A DNA stretch of 64,000 nucleotides from positions 1-64,000 of the forward strand of contig CAIUCH010000030.1 in NCBI GenBank assembly GCA_903897605.1. Reading direction: 5' to 3'. Under the pieces are notes generated by a model that worked only from the letters and a program-made list of their open reading frames with translations, was not told where the DNA came from and did no database searches. Below are positions 22,155-32,844 of the stretch, piece by piece. The position numbers were made by a program, and so were the translations under genes. The DNA is from an uncultured Alphaproteobacteria bacterium (GTDB lineage: Bacteria > Pseudomonadota > Alphaproteobacteria > Micropepsales > Micropepsaceae). Position 1 is the first letter of the stretch. Each line of letters begins with the position of its first letter.

Positions 22155-22197
22155 GCGCCTGATGGCGCGCGAATGATCGCGCGCGGGTGTTTAGGGG
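22148..22197 (+). promoter_or_regulatory. Long stem-loop overlapping the leader stop codon upstream of leuA
   Basis: CCCCTAGGCGCC pairs with GGGTGTTTAGGGG (G-U allowed) enclosing GCGCGCGA-ATGA-TCGCGCGC. Confidence 0.65.
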
Positions 22198-22251
22198 AGG
22201 ACGGCCAAGGAGAAACAGGAACGCCAAGCGGCGAACAGAAGGACTTATGTC

Positions 22252-23808
22252 ATGACCAGCACCGACATGAAGAGAATCAAGATCTTCGACACCACCCTGC
22301 GTGATGGTGAACAATCGCCCGGCGCGGCGATGACCCATGAAGAGAAATTGCGCATCGCCGAACTGCTCGACGAGATGGGCGTGGATGTCATCGAGGCGGG
22401 CTTTCCGATTTCCTCGCCCGGCGATTTCAAGGCGGTGAGCGAGATCACCAAGATCGTCAAGCGGGCCTCGGTTTGCGGACTGGCGCGCGCCGGCTTCAAG
22501 GATATCGATCGCGCCGGCGAAGCGCTGAAGGGGGCGCGGCAGCCGCGCATCCACACCTTCATCTCCACCAGCCCGGTGCACATGAAACACAAGCTGAATA
22601 TGGGCGAAAACGCCGTGCTGGAGGCTGTGGGCGCGTCGGTGACGCGGGCCCGCAACTGGACCTCGGATGTACAATGGTCGGCGGAAGACGCCACCCGCAC
22701 GGTGCCGGATTTTCTCTGCCGCTGCGTCGAAGTGGCGATCCATTCCGGCGCCACCACCATCAATATTCCCGACACTGTGGGCTATTCGACGCCGCAGGAA
22801 TATTTTGAGATCGTCACCATGCTGAGGAACCGCGTGCCCAATGCGGACAAGGTGATTTTTTCAACGCATTGCCACAACGATCTGGGCTTGGCGGTGGCCA
22901 ATTCCTTGGCCGGCGTGCTGGCGGGTGCGGGTCAGGTGGAATGCACCATCAATGGCATCGGCGAACGTGCCGGCAATGCCGCGCTGGAAGAGATCGTGAT
23001 GAGCCTGAAGGTGCGCAAGGACATCATGCCCTTCGCCACCGGCATCAACACCACGCTGCTGTCCAAGGCGTCCAAGCTGGTGTCGAACGTCACCGGCTTC
23101 CCGGTCCAGTACAACAAGGCGATCGTGGGCAAGAACGCCTTCAGTCATGAAAGCGGCATCCATCAGGACGGCATGCTTAAGAATGTCGAAACCTATGAGA
23201 TCATGCGGCCCGAGGATGTGGGGGTGAACGCCACCTCCCTGATGCTGGGCAAGCTTTCGGGGCGGCACGCCTTCCGCGACAAGCTGGAGAATATGGGTTA
23301 CGCGCTGGAAGACGCCGCTTTCGAGGACGCCTTCCGCCGCTTCAAGGACCTGGCCGACAAGAAGAAGCACGTCTTCGACGAGGACATTTCGGCCCTGGTG
23401 GATGACGGTTTCATGCGCGGCCAGGAAACGATCAAGGTCAAGTCGGTCCGGGTCGAGACCGGCACCGGCATCAAGCCGCAAGCGACGCTGATCCTGTCGG
23501 TGGATGGCGAGGACAGGCATGTCGCGACAGGCGGCGACGGTCCGGTGGATGCGGTTTTCCGCGCCATCCACGAGGCGTTTCCGCACACCGCGACCTTACA
23601 ATTGTTCCAGATTAACGCCGTGACCGAGGGCACCGACGCCCAGGCCACGGTCAGCGTCCGGCTGGAGGAAAATGGGCGTACGGTGACTGGTAAAGCGTCC
23701 GATACGGACACCTTAGTGGCGGCAGCTTATGCCTATGTTAACGCACTTAATAAACTATTGGTCAAACGTGAAAAGCAGGCGCCGGAAGCACTGACCGTCG
23801 CACGGTGA
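22252..23808 (+). CDS. leuA: 2-isopropylmalate synthase
   Basis: IKIFDTTLRDGEQSPGAAM, HCHNDLGLAVANSLAG; C-terminal regulatory domain. Confidence 0.97.
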   Translation: MTSTDMKRIKIFDTTLRDGEQSPGAAMTHEEKLRIAELLDEMGVDVIEAGFPISSPGDFKAVSEITKIVKRASVCGLARAGFKDIDRAGEALKGARQPRIHTFISTSPVHMKHKLNMGENAVLEAVGASVTRARNWTSDVQWSAEDATRTVPDFLCRCVEVAIHSGATTINIPDTVGYSTPQEYFEIVTMLRNRVPNADKVIFSTHCHNDLGLAVANSLAGVLAGAGQVECTINGIGERAGNAALEEIVMSLKVRKDIMPFATGINTTLLSKASKLVSNVTGFPVQYNKAIVGKNAFSHESGIHQDGMLKNVETYEIMRPEDVGVNATSLMLGKLSGRHAFRDKLENMGYALEDAAFEDAFRRFKDLADKKKHVFDEDISALVDDGFMRGQETIKVKSVRVETGTGIKPQATLILSVDGEDRHVATGGDGPVDAVFRAIHEAFPHTATLQLFQINAVTEGTDAQATVSVRLEENGRTVTGKASDTDTLVAAAYAYVNALNKLLVKREKQAPEALTVAR

Positions 23809-23896
23809 GAAGCAGCCCTCGGCCCAGGCCGGGGGACCTTTCATCGGCAATATCTTTGCCAGTCATGTGTCGTTTAAATCAGGAACGGGCAGGTAA

Positions 23897-24943
<1,047 letters not shown>

Positions 24944-24970
24944 CCGCATGGGCTGAAAGGGCCCGCAGTC

Positions 24971-25963
24971 ATGGCCAACGTCTCCTGGAAGATCGCCCGG
25001 CGCACCAATGCCCAGCTTCCACTGGTCATTGTGATGGCGCTTGCGGTGGTCCTGGTGTTGTTGGGCAAGGCGCAGTCCGGCCTGTTCGACCGGGCCCGCA
25101 TGACATTCACCGATTGGACCCAGCCGCTTCTGGCGGTGGCGCATGCGCCGCTGGTGCAGTTCGATCGCTGGGTGGGTTCGGTGGACGAGGTCTTCACCGT
25201 CTATCAGGAAAATCTGCGTCTCAAGGACGAGAATGCGCGGCTCCGCCAATGGCGCAATGTCGCCGTGGTGATGCAGGACCGGGTGGGGCGCTACCAGAGC
25301 CTGTTGCATGCGGTGCCCGATCCCGGCCTCAACTCGGTCCTGGCCCGTGTCATCGGCCGGGCCAGCCGGCCTTTTCTGGAGACCATGATCCTGGGCGCCG
25401 GGTCGTCCAACAACATCAAGCCGGGCCAGGCGGTGGTGGATGCGCGCGGGATGATCGGGCGGATCTATCTGGCGGGCAGCCGGACCAGCTGGGTGATCCT
25501 GCTCACCGATCTCAACAGCCGCATTCCGGTCAGCGTCGCCCCCGGCAACCGCCAGGCCATCATGGTGGGGGACAATACCTCCATGCCCTCGCTGGATACC
25601 TTGTCCCAGATCGTGACCCTGCGGGCGGGCGACCAGGTCGTGTCGTCGGGCGATGGCGGACTGCTGCCGCCGGGCCTGCCCATTGGCACGGTGGTCGAAC
25701 AGGGCGGAAAATACCGTGTCGCGCTGCTGGCCGATGCCGGCACCAGCGAAGACGTGGAAGTGCTGGCCTTCCGCAAGCCGCCGGAGCAACCGCCCGCGGT
25801 TTCCCAGCTTCCCGCCGTTGCGGCAGGGTTGCCGCCAGCGACCGCCACGCCATCCGTCAGCGCATCCGTCGTTGCGCCCAAGCCGGCCACCCCTGCGCCA
25901 ATCGTGAAAGCCCCGGTCGCCCCGCAACCCTCGCCGGCCGATCAGGCCGACGAAGATCGATGA
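24971..25963 (+). CDS. mreC: Rod shape-determining protein MreC
   Basis: Position after mreB; N-terminal TM, coiled coil, beta-domain (ARVIGRASRPFLETMILGAGSSNNIKPGQAVVDARGMIGRI). Confidence 0.94.
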   Translation: MANVSWKIARRTNAQLPLVIVMALAVVLVLLGKAQSGLFDRARMTFTDWTQPLLAVAHAPLVQFDRWVGSVDEVFTVYQENLRLKDENARLRQWRNVAVVMQDRVGRYQSLLHAVPDPGLNSVLARVIGRASRPFLETMILGAGSSNNIKPGQAVVDARGMIGRIYLAGSRTSWVILLTDLNSRIPVSVAPGNRQAIMVGDNTSMPSLDTLSQIVTLRAGDQVVSSGDGGLLPPGLPIGTVVEQGGKYRVALLADAGTSEDVEVLAFRKPPEQPPAVSQLPAVAAGLPPATATPSVSASVVAPKPATPAPIVKAPVAPQPSPADQADEDR

Positions 25964-25970
25964 GCGGGGC

Positions 25971-26507
25971 ATGGGGATCGCCGAGCGCGCGGGTTTTCTG
26001 GTGAGCTGGCGGTCTTTTTCCGTGCTGGTGCCGGTGCTGTGCGGGTTTGGCGCCGTGCTGATCTCCAACCTGCCGCTGTCGCTGACCAATGGTTTGATTC
26101 CGGCGCCGCTGCTGGGCCTGGCTCCGATTTATTTCTGGTGCCTGGTGCGTCCGGACCTGATGACGCCCGCCGCGGTCTTCGCCATCGGCGTGCTGGAAGA
26201 CATCATGGCGGGCGGACCGCCCGGTGTCTGGACGCTTTCCTTCGTCATCACCTATGCGGTGATCGAGCGCCAGCGCGATGCCTTTGCCGGCCTGCCCGGC
26301 CTGGGCGCGGTGCTGGGCTTCGCCACCGCCGCCCTGATCACTTGCGCCAGCGCCTATTTCATCATCGCGCTCTATTACTGGCACATACCGCTTTTGGCGC
26401 CGATCGTGGCCGAGCTGGCGATGACGGTGGCATTCTATATTCCCGCCGCCTACGTCATCGGCGTCATTCATCGCCGCCTGGTCGGACCGCTCAGGAGTGA
26501 ACCCTGA
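25971..26507 (+). CDS. mreD: Rod shape-determining protein MreD
   Basis: Small multi-TM protein in mreC-mrdA interval. Confidence 0.88.
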   Translation: MGIAERAGFLVSWRSFSVLVPVLCGFGAVLISNLPLSLTNGLIPAPLLGLAPIYFWCLVRPDLMTPAAVFAIGVLEDIMAGGPPGVWTLSFVITYAVIERQRDAFAGLPGLGAVLGFATAALITCASAYFIIALYYWHIPLLAPIVAELAMTVAFYIPAAYVIGVIHRRLVGPLRSEP

Positions 26508-28396
26508 TGCCGCTGTTCGATAAGAAGGACAAATCGCGTTACACCACCTTCACCCGCCGTTCGCTGGGGATGGGCGGCGCGATGACTCTGGTCTTTGGCG
26601 TGTTGGCGGGACGGCTCTATCAGCTTCAGATCCGCGACGGCGATCAGTACATGACCGAAGCCGAGGACAACCGCATCAATGAGCGGTTGCTGGCCCCACC
26701 GCGCGGCCGCATCTTCGACCGCTTCGGGGTCGAGATGGCCAACAACCGGCGCAATTATCGCGTGCTGCTGGTGGCCGAGCAGGCCACCGACGGCGTCGAA
26801 GAGGCCCTGGACACCATCGGCAAGGTCATCGCGCTGACCGATGCGCAAAAGAAGCGCGTGCTGGCGACCCTGGCGCAGAACAAGAAATTCGTCCCCGTGC
26901 CGGTGGCGGAGAATCTCAGTTGGGAGGAATTCTCCCGCATCAACATGCATCTGCCCTACCTGCCCGGCGTGCAGCCCGATGTCGGCGAGACCCGCGATTA
27001 CCCGTTCAATGACGAACTGGTTCACATATTGGGATATGTCGCGGCGGTGTCGCCGGAAGACAAGAAGAACGACCATGATCCGCTGCTCGACATTCCCGGC
27101 TACCGCATCGGCAAGCGTGGCATTGAGCGGCAATATGACAGCGTGCTGCGCGGCACCGGCGGCGCCTCCCGCGTCGAGGTCAACGCCTATGGCCGCGTCA
27201 TTCGCGAACTCGGTCATGAAGCGGGCGTGCCGGGCCAGGACATCTGGCTCACAATCGACCGCGAAGTGCAGCAATTCGTGGCCCAGAGGCTGGGCAATGA
27301 AAGCGCGGCCTGCATCGTCACCGATGTGGCGACGGGCGACATCATCGCCATGGCTTCGACACCGGGCTACGACCCCAATCTCTTCAATGTCGGCATCTCG
27401 CCGGATCAATGGCGCGGCCTGACCGAAGACGATCACAAGCCGCTTCTGAACAAGGTGATGGACGGCGTCTATCCGCCGGGCTCGACCTTCAAGCCGGTGG
27501 TGGCGCTGGCGGCGGTGGAAGCAGGTCTGGCGACGCCCGAATATCGCGTCTCTTGCAATGGCTCCACGACCCTGGGCAACCACACTTTCCATTGCTGGAA
27601 AAAAGGCGGCCACGGCACCTTGGACCTGGAAGGCGGACTGAAGAACAGTTGCGACGTTTTCTTTTATGAGACGGCGCGGCGCCTGGGCATCGACAAGATC
27701 CAGGAAGTGGCCCTGAAGATCGGCATGGGCGCGCCCACCGGGATCGAATTGCCAGGCGAAAAATCCGGCTTCATTCCCAGCCGGGCCTGGAAACAGAAAC
27801 GTTATGGCGTCGCCTGGCAGCAAGGCGACACCATGAGCTGCGGCATCGGCCAAGGCTATGTCACCACCACACCGCTGCAAATGGCGCTCGAAGTCAGCCG
27901 CATCGCTTCAGGCCGCAACATCAGCCCACGGCTGGTGCACATGGTGGGAGGCGAGCCGACCCGCCGCGAAGCCGCCGCGCCGCTGGATCTGTTGCCGGAA
28001 AGCCTGGCGCGGGTGCGCGAGGGGATGAACCAGGTGGCCAATGTGCCGGGCGGCACCGCCTATGCCTTCCGCATCCAGGAGCCCGGCTTCGAGATGGCGG
28101 GCAAGACCGGCACCGCGCAAGTTCGCGCCTATAGCGCCGAAGAACATCTGCACGGCGTCACCAAGAATGCCGCGCTGGACTGGAAGCTGCGCGATCACGG
28201 CCTGTTCATTGCCTTCGCGCCGGTGGCTCAGCCCAAATATGCCTGTGCCTGCATCGTCGAGCACGGCTCAGACGGCCATCCCCAGGTGCTGATGGCGCGC
28301 GACATTCTGCTATTCACTCAGAAACGCGATCCGCTGGGCATGCCCGCGGCCTATCCGATCAAGGCGGCGTCGTTGCCGGGGAGCCCCGTGCGATGA
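26507..28396 (+). CDS. mrdA: Penicillin-binding protein 2
   Basis: PPGSTFKPVVALAA active-site STFK, SCD, KTGTAQ; ATG overlaps the mreD stop. Confidence 0.96.
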   Translation: MPLFDKKDKSRYTTFTRRSLGMGGAMTLVFGVLAGRLYQLQIRDGDQYMTEAEDNRINERLLAPPRGRIFDRFGVEMANNRRNYRVLLVAEQATDGVEEALDTIGKVIALTDAQKKRVLATLAQNKKFVPVPVAENLSWEEFSRINMHLPYLPGVQPDVGETRDYPFNDELVHILGYVAAVSPEDKKNDHDPLLDIPGYRIGKRGIERQYDSVLRGTGGASRVEVNAYGRVIRELGHEAGVPGQDIWLTIDREVQQFVAQRLGNESAACIVTDVATGDIIAMASTPGYDPNLFNVGISPDQWRGLTEDDHKPLLNKVMDGVYPPGSTFKPVVALAAVEAGLATPEYRVSCNGSTTLGNHTFHCWKKGGHGTLDLEGGLKNSCDVFFYETARRLGIDKIQEVALKIGMGAPTGIELPGEKSGFIPSRAWKQKRYGVAWQQGDTMSCGIGQGYVTTTPLQMALEVSRIASGRNISPRLVHMVGGEPTRREAAAPLDLLPESLARVREGMNQVANVPGGTAYAFRIQEPGFEMAGKTGTAQVRAYSAEEHLHGVTKNAALDWKLRDHGLFIAFAPVAQPKYACACIVEHGSDGHPQVLMARDILLFTQKRDPLGMPAAYPIKAASLPGSPVR

Positions 28397-28424
28397 TTTC
28401 TCGCACTTACACTGAGGGCTCGCG

Positions 28425-29579
28425 ATGATCTCTCGCCCTTATGCCGCCGCCAAGCGCACCCTCGGCATCGCCGACAAGCTGATGGATGTGAATTGGGGGC
28501 TGGTGCTGCTGATCACCATCATCGCGGCCGGCGGCATCGCCATGCTTTATTCGGTGGCGGGCGGACAGTTCCATCCCTGGGCTTTGTCGCAGCTTTCCAA
28601 GTTCCTGGTCGGCCTGGTCATCCTGGTGGTGGCGGCGTCGATCGACGTGCGGGTGTGGATGAGCCTGGCCTATCCTGCCTATGGCGTGGCGCTGCTGCTT
28701 TTGATCGCGGTCGATGTGGCGGGCCATGTCGGCCTGGGCGCGCAGCGCTGGATCATGCTGGGGCCGATCGAATTGCAGCCATCCGAACTGATGAAGATTT
28801 CGCTGGTCCTGGCGCTTGCCCGCTTCCTGCACGGCAAGAGCGTCGAGGATGTCTCCAAGCCGCTCAATCTTGCCATCGGTCTGGTCATGATCGGAATTCC
28901 CGCCTTGTTCGTGGTGATCGAACCCAATCTCGGCACCACATTGATCATTCTGGCCGATGGCTGCTCGCTGCTCTTCCTGGCCGGTCTCAGCTGGTACTGG
29001 ATCACGCCGGCGCTGGCCGCGGTCGCCACCGCCGTGCCGCTGGCCTGGCGTTTTGTGCTGCACGATTACCAAAAGGCGCGGGTGATGACCTTCCTCAATC
29101 CGGAAAGCGATGCCTTGGGCGCGGGCTGGAACATCACCCAAGCCAAGATCGCCATCGGCTCCGGCGGATTGTCGGGCAAGGGGTTCCTCAATGGCACGCA
29201 AAGCCGGCTCAATTTCCTGCCCGAGAAACAGACCGATTTCATCTTCACCAATATCGGCGAGGAATTTGGCTTTGTCGGCAGCGTGGCGCTGCTGATCCTG
29301 TTCGCGGTGGTGATCTTCTACGGCATCCAGATCGCGACCGGCGCCCGAAGCCAGTTTTCCCGCCTCTTGGCGATGGGCATCACCTTGAACTTCTTCTTCT
29401 ATATCATGATCAACGGCCTGATGGTGATGGGGCTGATCCCAGTGGTCGGCATTCCCATGCCGCTCTTGTCCTATGGCGGCACCGCGATGCTGACCGTGAT
29501 GTTCGGTTTCGGCCTGCTGATGAGCGTGCATGTGCACCGGCAGGTGGAGATACCCCGCCACAGCGGCGGGATTATTTAA
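28425..29579 (+). CDS. rodA: Rod shape-determining protein RodA (SEDS)
   Basis: KARVMTFLNPESDALGAGWNITQAKIAIGSGGLSGKG; PMPLLSYGGTAMLT. Confidence 0.96.
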   Translation: MISRPYAAAKRTLGIADKLMDVNWGLVLLITIIAAGGIAMLYSVAGGQFHPWALSQLSKFLVGLVILVVAASIDVRVWMSLAYPAYGVALLLLIAVDVAGHVGLGAQRWIMLGPIELQPSELMKISLVLALARFLHGKSVEDVSKPLNLAIGLVMIGIPALFVVIEPNLGTTLIILADGCSLLFLAGLSWYWITPALAAVATAVPLAWRFVLHDYQKARVMTFLNPESDALGAGWNITQAKIAIGSGGLSGKGFLNGTQSRLNFLPEKQTDFIFTNIGEEFGFVGSVALLILFAVVIFYGIQIATGARSQFSRLLAMGITLNFFFYIMINGLMVMGLIPVVGIPMPLLSYGGTAMLTVMFGFGLLMSVHVHRQVEIPRHSGGII

Positions 29580-29581
29580 TT

Positions 29582-29663
29582 TTCCCCCATCTGTCTGCCA
29601 CGCGGGCAAGCCCGCTAGCAGACATCTTCCCCCGTCAACGGCTTCGCCGTACGGGGGAAGAAA
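29582..29663 (+). repeat. Two-hairpin dispersed intergenic repeat, copy B
   Basis: Same layout as copy A with paired substitutions in both stems (TCTG/CAGA; CGT..ACGGC/GCCGTACG). Confidence 0.85.
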
Positions 29664-29815
29664 GTCTTGACCAAGACGCACCGACCTTAGGTGCGAGACC
29701 CATCGAATTGACCCTTTTTCCCAGGCATGTGGACGAGCTGACGCGGTTTCTGGACAGGGGGATACCCCTCTGCTAAGAGGCCCGTCCTTGCCGGTCCTCA
29801 AGAGCCGGCGGGCGT

Positions 29816-30019
<204 letters not shown>

Positions 30020-30022
30020 TGG

Positions 30023-30075
30023 AAGAATTGGGGTCAGAGTAGATATAAAATAAATCTACTCTGACCCCAATTCTT
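30023..30075. repeat. Perfect 22-bp inverted repeat AAGAATTGGGGTCAGAGTAGAT, 9-nt spacer
   Basis: Arms 30023-30044 and 30054-30075, directly inside the left repeat copy. Confidence 0.9.
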
Positions 30076-30285
30076 ATTAAACAGCCGGTTCACGCCAGGG
30101 TCCGCGAGCAGGTCGTCATAGCCATCGCCCGTCTCCGCTGCGGTCTTCATTCGGCGCAGCACCATGATCGCGGCGGATGATCCGGCCTTGGATTCATCGA
30201 TCCGGAGAAGGTTGCGGAAGCCCAGGCGCTGATGGTGGGACAATTGTTCCGCTTCCCGAATTTCCACCATCGAATGGTCCATCAT
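30034..30285 (-). CDS. Small hypothetical protein MMDHSMVEIREAEQLSHHQRLGFRNLL...NRLFNK; tail reads through the inverted repeat
   Basis: SD-like GAGGG before ATG; C-terminus similar to ORF 32434..32709. Confidence 0.4.
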   Translation of the reverse strand: MMDHSMVEIREAEQLSHHQRLGFRNLLRIDESKAGSSAAIMVLRRMKTAAETGDGYDDLLADPGVNRLFNKNWGQSRFILYLL

Positions 30286-30295
30286 GTCGATGCCC

Positions 30296-30466
30296 TCAAT
30301 GCTTTTTCCCGGCGCGTTCCAGCGCAGCTCGAAGTTCGCCCAATAACTCCGGGTCCAGCAGGAAGCTAATCTTTCCGCCTTCCGCCATTTCCATTCCCAT
30401 GACCGTTTCAGCGGCCGGTCCCCGACCGATGGAGAATCCGGACGCATCGAACGCCTCACCAAACAT
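30296..30466 (-). CDS. Small hypothetical protein (56 aa) MFGEAFDASGFSIGRGPAAETVMGMEMAEGGKISFLLDPELLGELRAALERAGKKH
   Basis: ATG overlaps the stop of the upstream beta-helix gene (TAATG); below the supplied ORF-track length cutoff. Confidence 0.4.
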   Translation of the reverse strand: MFGEAFDASGFSIGRGPAAETVMGMEMAEGGKISFLLDPELLGELRAALERAGKKH

Positions 30467-31878
30467 TATCTTTTATGGCGCCAGACTAAATTATCGATCT
30501 TGCCACCTTCAATTCGTATTGGTGATTTACCTCGCCAATTCAAATGAAAATCGAAATGCTTCACGTGACCGACCAATTCAACTGGGATCGCGTTTCCGGC
30601 AGGATCATCTACCTCGATGTCCGCACTAAAGTTATTGATTGCTGCGTCTGGCCCAACCCAGACCAAAGGTCGTTTGTCGACTACTTTTACAGAAACGTTA
30701 TTCAGGACTAAATTTTTAATAGGACTGTTGAGAGAAAATATAGGCCGTTTAGCATCTTCAACCACATCCCAATGATTGGGGCTGTTGAGGAAAAAATCCC
30801 TTAGCCATGGATAGGTTTCCAGATATTCGGCGCTCGCAATAGGGTTCACCGCAACATTCTTGAAGGTGAGCGATCCATAGTCTCCGGTGTGCTGCGTGGT
30901 AGCAAAATGACTCAGAAGAACGACTCGCATCCGCACCGCCCCCTTGAGATCTTCAAATAATATCCGATCGATCTTTTGATCTCTGGACAGCAGGCGAATT
31001 CCCTCATGCGATTCCATGAAGGTAACATCCCGAACTGTTACATCGGTTATAGGTCCTTGCCCCACATACGGACCGATTTCATCTTTGACGGTCATGTCGT
31101 CATACGAACCATCGTTCGCGTTGAGGGCAAATGCATCGTCGATGGTACGCAGCTTTAATCTTTCGGCGAGCAAATATTGAATTGGCCCATTAAAATGAAT
31201 TCCATCGTCGTTGACGCCTTTGTTCACATAAGCCTGCTGCTCCGCCAAGCTCCCGGTATACGGATATGGCGGCAGACCAGTATCGACCGTAATCTTGTCG
31301 AGATGGATATATTTTGCATTTGCAATATGAATACCGAACGAGCGAATGTGAATTAGTGACAGGTTCTCCAACGTAAGATGTTGAACTCCGAAAAACTGAA
31401 TTCCGCTTTGGGGTGTTTTTCCGTCTTCCTCGACAGGCGAATATCGGCCCAACAGCATTGGCCCCCCGATACGTTGATTATCGCGGTTGCCGTTTAACAA
31501 GCAGCCGCGAATGGCAATATCAGTATCGATTATTTTTCCGCGCGTTCTATTTCCATTACGCAGCATTGCGCGGTTTGCGTTATCTTTGAGGTAGAGCCCT
31601 GCGCCTGCCGTACACTCTATGGTCGTATGGCCGTAGACATTCAGCCCGCTAACAAGTGCTGGTCCGTCGATAACCAATTGCACTGCGTGCCCCGACTTGG
31701 CGCGGTCAAGGACGTTTTGCAGCATAAGCGTGTCATCATGGCCTCCTCCCGTCGTAAGATTGGAGTCTAACGAAGCGCCCGCCTCGGACGCTTTGACGAT
31801 AGCCGGGCTAGGCATTGCCGCGGGGCTGAACCATAAAGCGACGCATGCGAAGGCAATTGGGGCGAGATAATACCTCAT
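30466..31878 (-). CDS. Secreted right-handed parallel beta-helix protein (pectate lyase/GH28-like fold)
   Basis: Signal peptide; repeated coil pattern GIQFFGVQHLTLENLSLIHIRSFGIHIANAKYIHLDKITVDTG; NDDGIHFNG. Confidence 0.7.
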   Translation of the reverse strand: MRYYLAPIAFACVALWFSPAAMPSPAIVKASEAGASLDSNLTTGGGHDDTLMLQNVLDRAKSGHAVQLVIDGPALVSGLNVYGHTTIECTAGAGLYLKDNANRAMLRNGNRTRGKIIDTDIAIRGCLLNGNRDNQRIGGPMLLGRYSPVEEDGKTPQSGIQFFGVQHLTLENLSLIHIRSFGIHIANAKYIHLDKITVDTGLPPYPYTGSLAEQQAYVNKGVNDDGIHFNGPIQYLLAERLKLRTIDDAFALNANDGSYDDMTVKDEIGPYVGQGPITDVTVRDVTFMESHEGIRLLSRDQKIDRILFEDLKGAVRMRVVLLSHFATTQHTGDYGSLTFKNVAVNPIASAEYLETYPWLRDFFLNSPNHWDVVEDAKRPIFSLNSPIKNLVLNNVSVKVVDKRPLVWVGPDAAINNFSADIEVDDPAGNAIPVELVGHVKHFDFHLNWRGKSPIRIEGGKIDNLVWRHKR

Positions 31879-32110
31879 AGTCCAATGCTCCTGTAATAGG
31901 GCTTGCTATATTGAAAGCGTGGCCTTGCAACCGGCCTGACGAATATTTTGTACCAGCGGGATAGAGAGCCTATTGCATAGGCGCGGCGTGATCCAGGGGT
32001 AGTGGGATGGGGCTGTGAGTCTGTGGTGCAGGCGGTCTGTATGCCAATCCGATTCCATGAACTCAGTATGGACCTTGATCCAGTCGGGTTCGGTGAGGTC
32101 GGAGTAGAGG

Positions 32111-32428
32111 TTACGCATGCGGCTTGGTCGCTAGAACAACCGGGCTTACCAGCGTCAGTTTCAGCGATTTGACCATAGTTTCCACGGTTGCCTTATATCT
32201 CAAGAAATGTTCCGCCTTGAGATGGCTCTCATAGGCCGCGCGGTCGCGATAAATCTCAAACACCGTGATGCGAGTAGGATCATCCTTATTCGCTACGGCA
32301 TTGAGCGCGAGCGCACCCGGTTCTTTTTCAATTGCGGTCTTAGCCTGCTCTTCCACCGCAAGTCGGTACGCCGCGATTTGCGACGGGTGGATTTCGAGCG
32401 TGGCAATCTGGACGTAAAGATCATTCAT
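32111..32428 (-). CDS. Antibiotic biosynthesis monooxygenase (ABM/YgiN-like) domain protein
   Basis: EPGALALNAVANKDDPTRITVFEIYRDRAAYESHLKAEHFLRYKATV. Confidence 0.8.
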   Translation of the reverse strand: MNDLYVQIATLEIHPSQIAAYRLAVEEQAKTAIEKEPGALALNAVANKDDPTRITVFEIYRDRAAYESHLKAEHFLRYKATVETMVKSLKLTLVSPVVLATKPHA

Positions 32429-32433
32429 GTCGC

Positions 32434-32709
32434 TTACTTCCACCAAATATAAATCGCGCCATTGTTGAACAGCCGATTGAAATCCAAATCGCGGAGCATC
32501 AAATCGAATGCTTCCGACCGCTCCGCCGCGAACGCGCGGATGCGGTGAAGCAGCATAATGTTCTTGGGTTTGGTGTGAGAGTAGCCAGACCCTTTGTCTT
32601 CTTCGTCGGCAATGGCGTCGGAAGATTTCGAATTACGGAATCCGTCAATAAAACAGCCATTGTTGGGCCTTCCGATTATACGCGAAATATACGCGTTGGT
32701 TGGAAACAA
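32434..32709 (-). CDS. Hypothetical protein or remnant at right end of insert
   Basis: C-terminal DEEDKGSGYSHTKPKNIMLLHRIRAFAAERSEAFDLMLRDLDFNRLFNNG resembles ORF 30034..30285. Confidence 0.35.
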   Translation of the reverse strand: MFPTNAYISRIIGRPNNGCFIDGFRNSKSSDAIADEEDKGSGYSHTKPKNIMLLHRIRAFAAERSEAFDLMLRDLDFNRLFNNGAIYIWWK

Positions 32710-32844
32710 CTAAGCTTGTTTTAGCGCGAACAGCAGCAATTAACGACCAAAATTGCTTGATTATTCAAATGCTTATCCCCGCGTAGCCTTAACAACAATC
32801 CTAAGCCCTTGGATTGAAAACAGGAAAAATTGGGGCCAAATCGA

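Noticed and set aside
22148-22197. Calling the leuA leader hairpin a Rho-independent terminator
   Set aside because: It is followed by AGGACGGCC rather than a U-tract, so only a regulatory structure is reported.
31906-32118. 70-aa ORF beginning MRNLYSDLTEPDWIKV, reminiscent of IS5-type transposase N-termini
   Set aside because: Only a few residues agree and the rest does not continue as a transposase; too weak to annotate.
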